DNA of 38,993 nucleotides from assembly GCA_014879865.1 (NCBI GenBank), contig JACSRG010000481.1, positions 1 to 38,993 on the forward strand, read 5' to 3'. This document shows positions 18,342-26,629 of the stretch, piece by piece. The notes beneath the pieces are model-generated. The model saw only the letters and a list, made by a program, of their open reading frames with translations, was not told the DNA's origin and made no database searches. How positions within the stretch are numbered: position 1 is the stretch's first letter; every line of letters begins with the position of its first letter. This DNA comes from Anaerolinea sp. (GTDB lineage: Bacteria > Chloroflexota > Anaerolineae > Aggregatilineales > Phototrophicaceae). Made by a program: the position numbers and the translations under genes.

Positions 18342-19234
18342 AGGCGCTCCAATTCTACGGATGTTGCGTTGAGCGCGGCGGGCAAGCGCCGCCACAACAG
18401 GCGGATGGTCAGTTCGCGGAAACTGCCGAGGACGACGAGCGCCGCCAGCGGCAGAGTCAAGGCGCTTAGCGCGTCGCTAATGCCGAAAAGCTGGAAGGAT
18501 GCCGGGACGATCACCAGCAGCACCAACAGCAGCAGGAGATAGCCGGTGAGCTGAAGCAGGATGAACACCGCCGCCGTGATGAAACGGGCGTTGGCGGTCG
18601 AAGTCGTGTGCGCGGGGACGGTCATGCTCAACAACCCCGCCGTCACCTGTGCCGCGTAGTTATCCAGCAGAATCACGATGCCGGCGGCGGCGGTGGCGAT
18701 GAGCCAGTGGAAGAATGAGAAAGCAGCATTTGCGCCGAACAGCGCTGCGATGGCAAAGATCGACGAAATGATCCCGATTACGCTCATGAGGATGGCGAGA
18801 TCGTGCAGCAGACGATTTTGCAGCATCCCGCTCAGGGTGAATGACCAGTGCAGCCCGACGATCCCGGTCGGCAGCGTGCCGAGCAGATCATAGCGTCCAG
18901 CTTGATGTTCGCGGGCGATGCGTCCGCTGATGCTCAATGTCAGCGCCAGTCCGTAAAGCGTGTTGAGCAGCGGCACGAGGACGGGCGACAGGGTGACGAC
19001 GAGGAACAGCGACACGATGAAGATCGGCGCGCCGAACAGGATCGCGGCAATAGGCAGCAGCAGCATCCCGGCGCTGCGGGTAATCGAGAACCAGAGGGAA
19101 CGGCGCGGAAAACCACTGCCTACCTCGGGCTTGCCGCGCCGGTAATGCCGCGCCAATTGCAGAAATGCGCGATCCGGCACCGCTCGTGGTCGCAGCGGAT
19201 TGTTGAGCGCCCGCCGCAAACGCCATGTGAGCAT
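18335..19234 (-). CDS. ABC-2-like polytopic membrane protein A2
   Basis: ISGRIAREHQAGRYDLLGTLPTG; FRELTIRLLWRRLPAALN; starts directly after the A1 stop (TGAATG). Confidence 0.7.
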   Translation of the reverse strand: MLTWRLRRALNNPLRPRAVPDRAFLQLARHYRRGKPEVGSGFPRRSLWFSITRSAGMLLLPIAAILFGAPIFIVSLFLVVTLSPVLVPLLNTLYGLALTLSISGRIAREHQAGRYDLLGTLPTGIVGLHWSFTLSGMLQNRLLHDLAILMSVIGIISSIFAIAALFGANAAFSFFHWLIATAAAGIVILLDNYAAQVTAGLLSMTVPAHTTSTANARFITAAVFILLQLTGYLLLLLVLLVIVPASFQLFGISDALSALTLPLAALVVLGSFRELTIRLLWRRLPAALNATSVELERLC

Positions 19235-20158
19235 TCAGGCAGCCCCCGACAATACCAGACGGAACTCGGCGGCATCGAGGTGCAGTCGTGCGCTCAGCGC
19301 CCGCGCCAGTGCCACCGCGATAGCGGCGCGAATTCCGACGAACATTCCGAGCAGCACGAACGGAAAGGCGATCAGTTCCAGCACCGGGGCGATGTTCAGG
19401 CGGGCGGAGAGGCTCGGCACGATGAGAAACGCGCCGAGCCACATCAACCCATAGGCGCAACCTTGCAGCAGCAGGAAGCTGATCAGCGCCCATGCCCGCG
19501 CTTCGGCACGGCTGCGGACGATCAGCGGCACGAGCAAACCGATCAGGTTGGCGTCGGCGAGGGAATACACGTCGTCTACGTAGAACGCCAGCGCAATCAG
19601 CAGCAGTATGACGATCAAGAACAGCAGCGAACAATTCAATGGCTCCGCGGGAAGGATAAACGGGAAACGCGCCACGTAGCTCCCGGTCATCAGCGGCGCG
19701 ACAAACAGCGTGGTGGTGAGCAGACCGCTCCGCACAGACCAGACGCGCCGCATGGGTCTGCCGCTATAGGGATGTCTCAGGGCTTGAGTCGCGCTTGCCA
19801 ATGCCCACAGCGCCGCGAACAAGCCGTCCGGCGTGACTGCGAGCAGATCGAGCATCTGATTTGCCCGTTCGTCCGCAATCGCATCGGCGACGCGCAGCGT
19901 GACGCCCATCCCGACGACCGTCGCGTAGAGCAGGACGCCGAACGGGACGATAATCGCGGCGGCATAGCAGATGACCCCATAGAAATCGGGAAGCGCTCCG
20001 ACGAGAGCGCAGCCAATGCCCCCTAGCGCGATCCAGCCCCACAACGGCAGGGCGAAAGCGGGTTTGTGCTCCGCTTCGCGCTGCGCCTGCGCGCGCCGAA
20101 ACAGGGGGTGCTCCAGCGGCGGCATGAACAGCGCACGCCACAAGCGAAAGGCGATCAT
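19235..20158 (-). CDS. ABC-2-like polytopic membrane protein A1
   Basis: MIAFRLWRALFMPPLEHPLF start; VADAIADERANQMLDLLAVTPDG; ATGA overlap with the upstream gene. Confidence 0.68.
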   Translation of the reverse strand: MIAFRLWRALFMPPLEHPLFRRAQAQREAEHKPAFALPLWGWIALGGIGCALVGALPDFYGVICYAAAIIVPFGVLLYATVVGMGVTLRVADAIADERANQMLDLLAVTPDGLFAALWALASATQALRHPYSGRPMRRVWSVRSGLLTTTLFVAPLMTGSYVARFPFILPAEPLNCSLLFLIVILLLIALAFYVDDVYSLADANLIGLLVPLIVRSRAEARAWALISFLLLQGCAYGLMWLGAFLIVPSLSARLNIAPVLELIAFPFVLLGMFVGIRAAIAVALARALSARLHLDAAEFRLVLSGAA

Positions 20159-21432
20159 CCCGGCGGCAGCCCCCACGCGACCACGTCCGGCGCGCCGAAC
20201 GCGGGGAACAAACCTTCGCTCAACGCGGTGTAGACGCCCGTTTCGACCTCCAGTGCCAGCAGCAAATAGCTCCGTCCATCCTCTCTCACATCACCGCCGA
20301 AGCCGAGGTAGCGTCCATCCGGCGACCATGACAGGCGCGGCGGATTCGGCGTGGCGTCCGGCGTGCTGTAGCCGCAGTACGCGGTGATCTCGTTCGTCGA
20401 GAGGTCGAGGACGTGAATCATAGCATTTCCTGTGTTGGCGAGTGGGTCAGCGCCCGTGACTTCGGTCACCCAGAAAGCGATCCGCTGGCTATCGGGCGAC
20501 CATGCCAGATCGCCGACGGCGATCCCATTGATGCGCGCCGCGCCATACGCCGCCGCGAAGTTTGTCCACTGAACGGGTTCCATCATACCCGGTTGAATGC
20601 CGAAGAGTTCACCAGTGATACGCGCATCGTCGCCGACAGGTTCAACGTAGGCAAGCCATGTGCCATCCGGCGACCAGTGCTGCGTGTTGTAATAGGCGCG
20701 GTCTTCGCCGAGCAGCACCCGCTCACGCGGTTCGGCAAGGTTGACCAGTGTGCGCGAGAAGGTGTCGCCGTCCTGCTGGAGCAGCACCGCGTAGCGTCCA
20801 CCGGGCTGCACGGAGACGACGCCGGGAACGGTCAGGTATTCGCGCACATCCGCGTCGAGCGGGCGCAGATAGGCGGAACGGGCAGGCGTCCAGATCAAGT
20901 ACATCTCGTCCGACCACCATTCGACATCGGCGGCGTAGGCGGTGATCAAGGTGCGTTCTGTTCCGTTTAAGCGCATCCGGTTATAGGCGTTGGTCGCGTC
21001 GTTGAAGTAGGTGATCCAGCGCGCGTCGGGCGAGAGGCGGCAGTTGGTCGTACACGGGTTGGAATCGGGCAGGGGGTAACGCCGGTCGGTCGCTACATCA
21101 TAAACCCAGAGCGCGGTGCTGTCGAAATACGTCAAGATGATGCCGTTGGCGTCGAATTCGGCGGTGCGCGCTTGAATCCCTACGGGCGGACACACCCGGA
21201 TGATGTCCCCGTCCATGACGGTGTCGGCATGGGCGACGGCGCTCAAACATATGATCATCATGAGACAAATCCACGCACGAGCGACCCTGCGTCCGTTCAC
21301 GAAACCCCCATCCCAACCTTCCCCCGAATCCGGGGGAAGGCGCAAACACGAGTCTGCTTGCGCCCCTCCTGTCCAAGCGAAGCTTGGCATTCGGGGAGGG
21401 GTCAAGAAGCAAGAGATCAACTTGTTATTCAT
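20155..21432 (-). CDS. exported PD40/TolB-like beta-propeller protein
   Basis: Repeats HWSPDGTWLAYV, LAWSPDSQRIAFW, LSWSPDGRYLGFG; signal-like RRVARAWICLMMIICLSAVAHA. ATG 21432 overlaps the upstream stop as ATGA; alternative start GTG 21300. Confidence 0.75.
   Translation of the reverse strand: MNNKLISCFLTPPRMPSFAWTGGAQADSCLRLPPDSGEGWDGGFVNGRRVARAWICLMMIICLSAVAHADTVMDGDIIRVCPPVGIQARTAEFDANGIILTYFDSTALWVYDVATDRRYPLPDSNPCTTNCRLSPDARWITYFNDATNAYNRMRLNGTERTLITAYAADVEWWSDEMYLIWTPARSAYLRPLDADVREYLTVPGVVSVQPGGRYAVLLQQDGDTFSRTLVNLAEPRERVLLGEDRAYYNTQHWSPDGTWLAYVEPVGDDARITGELFGIQPGMMEPVQWTNFAAAYGAARINGIAVGDLAWSPDSQRIAFWVTEVTGADPLANTGNAMIHVLDLSTNEITAYCGYSTPDATPNPPRLSWSPDGRYLGFGGDVREDGRSYLLLALEVETGVYTALSEGLFPAFGAPDVVAWGLPPG
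21305..21402. repeat. modular palindromic element, copy 2
   Basis: CCTTCCCCCGAATCCGGGGGAAGG (21317-21340), centre CGCAAACACGAGTCTGCTTGCG, then CCCCTCC...GGGGAGGGG with nested CCAAGC-gaa-GCTTGG (21373-21387). Confidence 0.85.
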
Positions 21433-22217
21433 CCGTATAACTTCTTCCGCAAGGTTTCCTCCGGCGTGGGCGGTTTTTCCGTCCATTCGACCCGCCAGAC
21501 GTGAATCTGACTGAGGCGCTCATCTGCGCCGCCGTCGGCAACGTACAGCCGATCTCCGTGCAGCAGGCAGTCCATCGGGCGATGGAGCAGATTATCCGCG
21601 AGATCGGTCAGCATGGCGCTCGTCGGGCGTTCTTCCTCCACCAGCAGGTCGAAGAAGTGGGCGGCGTAGATCACGCGCGTGTCGTAGTCGTAGATTTCGC
21701 CGTCGGCGTCGGTTTGCGGTGCAGGGAGCGCGTAGGCGAAGCGAATCCGGCGGCAGATCAGGAATAGGTTCGGGTGGATCAATTCGGTTTCGGCGAGGAC
21801 ATAGCTTTCTGCGATGCCGATCAACTGCGGCAGGTCGAGCTTAAGCCGCTGCGCCAGCGCGACTTTATCGGCGATGGACAGCGGCAGCACAAGATCGCCG
21901 ACCCGTTCGGGGAGGCGCTGCCCGCGATGGCGCGCCCCGGCGTAATTCAGCGCCATGCAGTGCCAGCCCGCCTGCGGCTTGATCACGTCGTCAGGCAGTG
22001 CCAGCGGCACGACGCTGGTGTTCATCCCGTTCGACTCGTCAACCGATGCAATTAGCGTTCCGTCCGCTGCGAAGGCGTGCTGCGCCAACCAGCAGTCCTC
22101 CGCATAGATTTCTTCGACGTACAGAGCGCCGTCCGGCGTCACGCCGAGAATGCTGCAATCGCCGTTGTGATGAAGAGGGCGCGATGTTTCATAATGAAAG
22201 ATCGGCGGATGCATCAA
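21429..22217 (-). CDS. uncharacterised 262-aa protein, beta-propeller-like C-terminus
   Basis: Long ORF at the head of the coupled operon; ...MDCLLHGDRLYVADGGADERLSQIHVWRV... No family firmly recognised. Confidence 0.65.
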   Translation of the reverse strand: MMHPPIFHYETSRPLHHNGDCSILGVTPDGALYVEEIYAEDCWLAQHAFAADGTLIASVDESNGMNTSVVPLALPDDVIKPQAGWHCMALNYAGARHRGQRLPERVGDLVLPLSIADKVALAQRLKLDLPQLIGIAESYVLAETELIHPNLFLICRRIRFAYALPAPQTDADGEIYDYDTRVIYAAHFFDLLVEEERPTSAMLTDLADNLLHRPMDCLLHGDRLYVADGGADERLSQIHVWRVEWTEKPPTPEETLRKKLYG

Positions 22218-22305
22218 GAAACCCTTTCAAGTCCTTTGTCGAACATCCTGCGTTAGCATGTTATACTACAGGCGTTCTCTTTTATTATGGTTGGGGCTAA
22301 GTTCA

Positions 22306-22962
22306 ATGTCAGAACGGCTAGCCGACAATGTCATTATAACTGATCCACAGGCTGGGGGTGCGCGCGAAAAAGGGGAGGGTGTCGAAGCCCGCAAGGTGAC
22401 GCAAACCTCGGTTATGCCGCCGCTGCGCCTGACTGGATTGAACGTTCCGCCTGCCGCCGAAACAGGGTTGATCAACGCGGTCGTCCTGTCCGGCGAAGGA
22501 GCAGACCACGATGATCGGCAAGATGCTTCGCGCACCACTGCCGAAACGCAAGGTGTCCTCGAAGTCACCCAAGGACAGCGCCCGACCGTCTTGATTATCG
22601 AAGATACGGCGGAGCTGGCGGAAATCCTACAGGTGACGCTGGAACACATGGGCATGATCACGGCACACGAAAGTCACGGCGGACGCGCTTTCGTGCGTTT
22701 CAACGCGATGATGCCCGATATTGTGCTGCTGGATATTGGCTTGCCGGACATCACCGGCTGGAAAGTCCTTGAGAGCATCAAAGACCGCCAGCGCGAGTCG
22801 GGCGGCAGGATGCCCATCGTCATCGTCATCACCGCGTATGGCGACCCCGCCAACCGGTTGGTTGGCAAGCTGCACGGCGTGCACAACTACCTGATCAAGC
22901 CGTTCACACCGGACGAAGTGGTGCAGGTGGTGCGGAACGCGCTCAGCAGCGCATCCGGTTGA
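22306..22962 (+). CDS. receiver-domain protein with about 85-aa N-terminal extension
   Basis: TVLIIEDTAELAEILQ, DIVLLDIGLPDITGWKVLE, NYLIKPFTPDEVV; no output domain. Start ATG 22306 (MSERLADNV). Confidence 0.82.
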   Translation: MSERLADNVIITDPQAGGAREKGEGVEARKVTQTSVMPPLRLTGLNVPPAAETGLINAVVLSGEGADHDDRQDASRTTAETQGVLEVTQGQRPTVLIIEDTAELAEILQVTLEHMGMITAHESHGGRAFVRFNAMMPDIVLLDIGLPDITGWKVLESIKDRQRESGGRMPIVIVITAYGDPANRLVGKLHGVHNYLIKPFTPDEVVQVVRNALSSASG

Positions 22963-23951
22963 TGCTGTTTTCCCGCAAACGAGCAGCGCGCTTCGGAGTG
23001 CTGCTCGTCCTCGTGTTGATCTCCCTGCTTGCCCTACAATCGAGCCTGATTCGCCCCGTTAATGAGGAAAGGGTGATGGAGGCACTGTATCATATTGAGC
23101 GACTCGCGCTGCGTGATGGCTGGACGCCGGAACTGGCGCGCCGCGCGGGTGACTTATGGCGCGATTCTGGCGATCTCATACGGGCGGCTGCCTACTGGGA
23201 AAACGCGGGCGATGATCCGGCAGTCGTCCGGGCACTCGCGGAAGCCTATGTCGAACTGGGCGAGTGGTCGCGCGCGGCGGATACGCTGCTGCGTCTGCTG
23301 GAACAGCAGCCTGAGGACAGTTGGGCGAACTTCCAGCTCGGCGTGATTTTCGCCGCCGTCGCGCCGGAACGCGCGCTGCCGTATCTGCAAGCGGCGCTGC
23401 CTGCTTACGGTGAGACGCTCGCCCCGGTGATCGAAGGGGCGCGGCGCGGCGATCCGCTGCGGGTCGGGATGGCGCTGGCAGAGGCGCGCCTGTGGGCATA
23501 TGCCGAACTCGCGTTTGAGCAAGTGCCTTCGGCACGCGGTTATGCCTACAGCGGTTTCGTGCGCGATCAACAGGGGAAGGACGGCGGCGCGCTGATTCAG
23601 GCGGCAGTCGCACTGGAACCGGATGATGCGCAGGTGCGTCTATTGGAAGGGCTGCACTACCGCACGATAGGCGACCGCCGCGCCAGCCTCGACGCAATCA
23701 TCACGGCGGCGGCGCTCGATCCGCTTAACCCGGCGATCTATGCGGAGCTGGGCGCAGCGTACGAACTGGTCGGCGATGTCGTGACCGCGCGCCGCTGGTT
23801 GGAGTATGCGGTCACGCTGTCAGGTAACGATCCGAAGTTTCAGGCGATTTTGGAGGCGTTCGATGCCGACCAAGCAGACCTGCTGGCTGCCGTAGGGTTC
23901 ACCGATGAACCTACTTTCGAGAGTACTCCCACCCCAAACCCTCTGGACTGA
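22959..23951 (+). CDS. membrane-anchored TPR-repeat protein
   Basis: N-terminal TM; alpha-helical repeats such as AYVELGEWSRAADTLLRLLEQQPEDSWANFQLGVIFA; start overlaps the RR stop. Confidence 0.8.
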   Translation: MMLFSRKRAARFGVLLVLVLISLLALQSSLIRPVNEERVMEALYHIERLALRDGWTPELARRAGDLWRDSGDLIRAAAYWENAGDDPAVVRALAEAYVELGEWSRAADTLLRLLEQQPEDSWANFQLGVIFAAVAPERALPYLQAALPAYGETLAPVIEGARRGDPLRVGMALAEARLWAYAELAFEQVPSARGYAYSGFVRDQQGKDGGALIQAAVALEPDDAQVRLLEGLHYRTIGDRRASLDAIITAAALDPLNPAIYAELGAAYELVGDVVTARRWLEYAVTLSGNDPKFQAILEAFDADQADLLAAVGFTDEPTFESTPTPNPLD

Positions 23952-24810
23952 TTCCCTCTTTCGCGCGCAGGCACGCGCCGTCCACTGGGGCGGCAGTTGG
24001 TGGCGGATGCGCGACCGCACCGTCGCATGGTTTTCTCAATCGCTCGTCACCGTCGTCGGCATCTGGTTGGGGCTGGCGGCGCTGCTGTGGCTGCTGCCCG
24101 TCGAACGGGATGCGCAGACGTGGCTGCGTGACTTCACCCGCATCTACTGGCTGCTGTGCATGGCGTTCGGCTTGACCTTCGACATCGCCATTGACTTCAA
24201 CAGCCTGAGCGCGGCGCTCGGCGTGATCAACGGCGCGGTGAATGCGGGGCGCTACGATTTGATCCGCTTGTCCCTCATGCGCCCGGCGCAGTTCGTCGCC
24301 AAACAGTACGCGGTCGCGCAGGTGCGCGGTTGGTTCGCCACCGCGCGCGTCGTCTGGCTGCGGCTGGCATTCGTGATCTTCGGCGTGTTCGCGCTGGCGC
24401 TGGAAATCATCACCCCGAACACAGGCGCATCCTCGACGTTCTTCGCCTATCCCTATATGATGGTGGGGATCGGCGCGATCATCTACGTGCTGGAGCCGTA
24501 CTGGCGCATGAAAGCCGTGACGGCGCTCGGTGTGGCGCTGTCGGCGCGGATGCTAAATGGCGTCAGCACGACGCTGGCGGCAGGCTTCGCGCTGCTGGCG
24601 TTCTGGCTGGCGCAGGGAATTTTCATCGTCGCGCTGGCGTTCGTGCTGTCGTTTTCGCTTGTGCTGGTATTCGCCGACGAATTCGCGCTGATCGTCTGCT
24701 TTCCGTTTCTGGTAGCGGTTGCCGGCGGGACGATCTACGGGTTCTATTCGTTCGTGCAGACGGCAAGTTTGCGACACGCCGCATGGCGGCTTCTGCTCAT
24801 GCATGATTGA
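23905..24810 (+). CDS. ABC-2-like polytopic membrane protein B1
   Basis: LLSRVLPPQTLWTDSLFRAQAR; NAGRYDLIRLSLMRPAQFVAKQYA; EPYWRMKAVTALGVALSAR; overlaps TPR gene by 47 nt. Confidence 0.7.
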   Translation: MNLLSRVLPPQTLWTDSLFRAQARAVHWGGSWWRMRDRTVAWFSQSLVTVVGIWLGLAALLWLLPVERDAQTWLRDFTRIYWLLCMAFGLTFDIAIDFNSLSAALGVINGAVNAGRYDLIRLSLMRPAQFVAKQYAVAQVRGWFATARVVWLRLAFVIFGVFALALEIITPNTGASSTFFAYPYMMVGIGAIIYVLEPYWRMKAVTALGVALSARMLNGVSTTLAAGFALLAFWLAQGIFIVALAFVLSFSLVLVFADEFALIVCFPFLVAVAGGTIYGFYSFVQTASLRHAAWRLLLMHD

Positions 24811-24822
24811 GGATTATGCTTC

Positions 24823-25746
24823 ATGTTCGATCCACTGGCACGTTTACTGCCCCCGCCAACGCTGTGGGATAATCCGCTGTTTCGCACCGACGCCCGCACC
24901 ATTCGTTTCGGTTCGTCATGGCGACTGCTCCGGCGGCGAACGTTTCGCTGGGGCATTCAGATGCTCGTCGTCCTCGCGATCTGCTTTGGGCTGGCGCTGG
25001 CGAATGAAGTCCTGATGCTCAACCCGAACAGCTATAGTTACGGCTACTGGCGAAACAATTTCCTCGGCAACTTCCTTGCGTTCGCGGTGCTCGGCTCCAT
25101 CGGGTTGAACGTGATCCTCGACTTTGTGGCGGTTTCGGCGTCGCTCGGCACGATCAGCAGTGATTTCACGGAGAACCGCGCCGATCTGATCCGCTTGACC
25201 CTGATCCGCCCGACACAGATCGTCGCCGCCAAGCGCGAGTTGGCGCGGGTGCGTGTTTTTCGCATGACGGCGCGCATCATGTGGCTGCGCCTGTGGATCG
25301 TCGTGATGGCGCTTGCCGCGCTGGCGTATCTGTACTTCGAGAACATGCAGAACACAGCGCCAGTCACGCCGGAGGTTTTCATCGGCACAGGGCTGATCAT
25401 CCTGCTAACCTGCGCCACATATATCATCGAACCGTACTGGCGCGCACAGGCGATCACGGCGGCAGGGGTGGCGGTATCGGCGCGGACGCGGCACGGTATC
25501 AGCGCGACCTTGAACGGAGGCTTCACGCTGATCGCTTTCTGGATCGCGCAGGGCTTGATCATCATGGTGCTGCTGTTTCTCGTACAAGTCACGGCGTTCC
25601 TGTACATCCCCGATCCGATCATCATTATCGGGATGCTGTTTCTGTTCTGGACGATCATCACCGTCGTGATCTATGTCTTTTACGCCGCAGTGGCGCGCAA
25701 CAGCCTGTATCAAGCCGCGTACCGGCTGGCGACCTTAGATAATTGA
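24823..25746 (+). CDS. ABC-2-like polytopic membrane protein B2
   Basis: LARLLPPPTLWDNPLFRTDAR; ENRADLIRLTLIRPTQIVAAKRE; EPYWRAQAITAAGVAVSAR; clear paralog of B1. Confidence 0.72.
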   Translation: MFDPLARLLPPPTLWDNPLFRTDARTIRFGSSWRLLRRRTFRWGIQMLVVLAICFGLALANEVLMLNPNSYSYGYWRNNFLGNFLAFAVLGSIGLNVILDFVAVSASLGTISSDFTENRADLIRLTLIRPTQIVAAKRELARVRVFRMTARIMWLRLWIVVMALAALAYLYFENMQNTAPVTPEVFIGTGLIILLTCATYIIEPYWRAQAITAAGVAVSARTRHGISATLNGGFTLIAFWIAQGLIIMVLLFLVQVTAFLYIPDPIIIIGMLFLFWTIITVVIYVFYAAVARNSLYQAAYRLATLDN

Positions 25747-25785
25747 TCTTGTGTTACAATTCGCATTGGACAACCCAAGAGGGTA

Positions 25786-26553
25786 ATGGCAATGGATACT
25801 ACCGCTCCGCGTACCACCGCGTTGAGAACCTTGTTGATCATCGGCGTGCTGATCCTCGCCTTAGCGGGGCTGATTCAACTGAACGCAGCAGCGGCGAACT
25901 GGCATTACATCACGACGGGCAGCGCGGGCGATCTGCTGTACGCGGCAGCATTCGACGGGCTGCAAGACGAGTGGGAGCAGTATAACGAACGGCGCAGCGC
26001 CGTGATTGATGGCGGCGTGATCCGCTTGACGAATAATGAAGTCAACAACGGCAACTACTCGGTGACGAAGGCGCGCTTCGCCGATTTCGACCTCGCCGTA
26101 ACGGGCAGCGCGGTCGCGGGACCGGAAAACAACGGCTACGGCGTGATCTACCGCCTGCAAGACCGGAGCAATTACTACACTTTCATGGTCAGCAGCGACG
26201 GCTATTATCAGGTGACGCGGGTGGTCAACGGCGATGTAACCGAACTCAGCACATGGATCGAGTCGCCGGTCGTCAACATGGGGATCGGCGCGGTCAACCG
26301 TCTGCGGGTGGTCGCGCGCGGCGACCAGTTCGAGTTTTATGTCAACGAGCAGCGGGTGCAGGTGTGTGTCCCCAACAACCCTGCCGCGCAAAGCATGTAT
26401 ATGATGGATACCTGTATTGATGGGCAGATGCTCGACACGCTGACGGACGCCTCTATCGCACAGGGTCAGATTGGCGTCGTGATCCAGACAATTGAAGGCG
26501 CGGACGCGGGCGTAAGTGTGGAGTTTGATAACCTCATCGTGATGGGGTCGTAA
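25786..26553 (+). CDS. membrane-anchored LamG/DUF1080-like (concanavalin-type) domain protein
   Basis: N-terminal TM, then GVIYRLQDRSNYYTFMVSSDGYYQVTRVVNGD ... NRLRVVARGDQFEFYVNEQRV. Confidence 0.7.
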   Translation: MAMDTTAPRTTALRTLLIIGVLILALAGLIQLNAAAANWHYITTGSAGDLLYAAAFDGLQDEWEQYNERRSAVIDGGVIRLTNNEVNNGNYSVTKARFADFDLAVTGSAVAGPENNGYGVIYRLQDRSNYYTFMVSSDGYYQVTRVVNGDVTELSTWIESPVVNMGIGAVNRLRVVARGDQFEFYVNEQRVQVCVPNNPAAQSMYMMDTCIDGQMLDTLTDASIAQGQIGVVIQTIEGADAGVSVEFDNLIVMGS

Positions 26554-26567
26554 GCTGGAGTAACTCA

Positions 26568-26605
26568 CCCCCATCCCATCCAAGCGGAGCTTGGACGAGA
26601 TGGGG
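26568..26605. repeat. palindromic element, copy 3 (short form)
   Basis: CCCCATCCCATCCAAGCGGAGCTTGGACGAGATGGGG; contains the CCAAGCG[A/G]AGCTTGG core shared with copy 2. Confidence 0.75.
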
Positions 26606-26629
26606 TCTAGGCAGCGAGATGGCGAAGGT

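Noticed and set aside
18848-20026. 392-aa plus-strand ORF opposite A1/A2
   Set aside because: Composition of a shadow ORF; the minus strand has TM proteins with conserved motifs and coupled starts.
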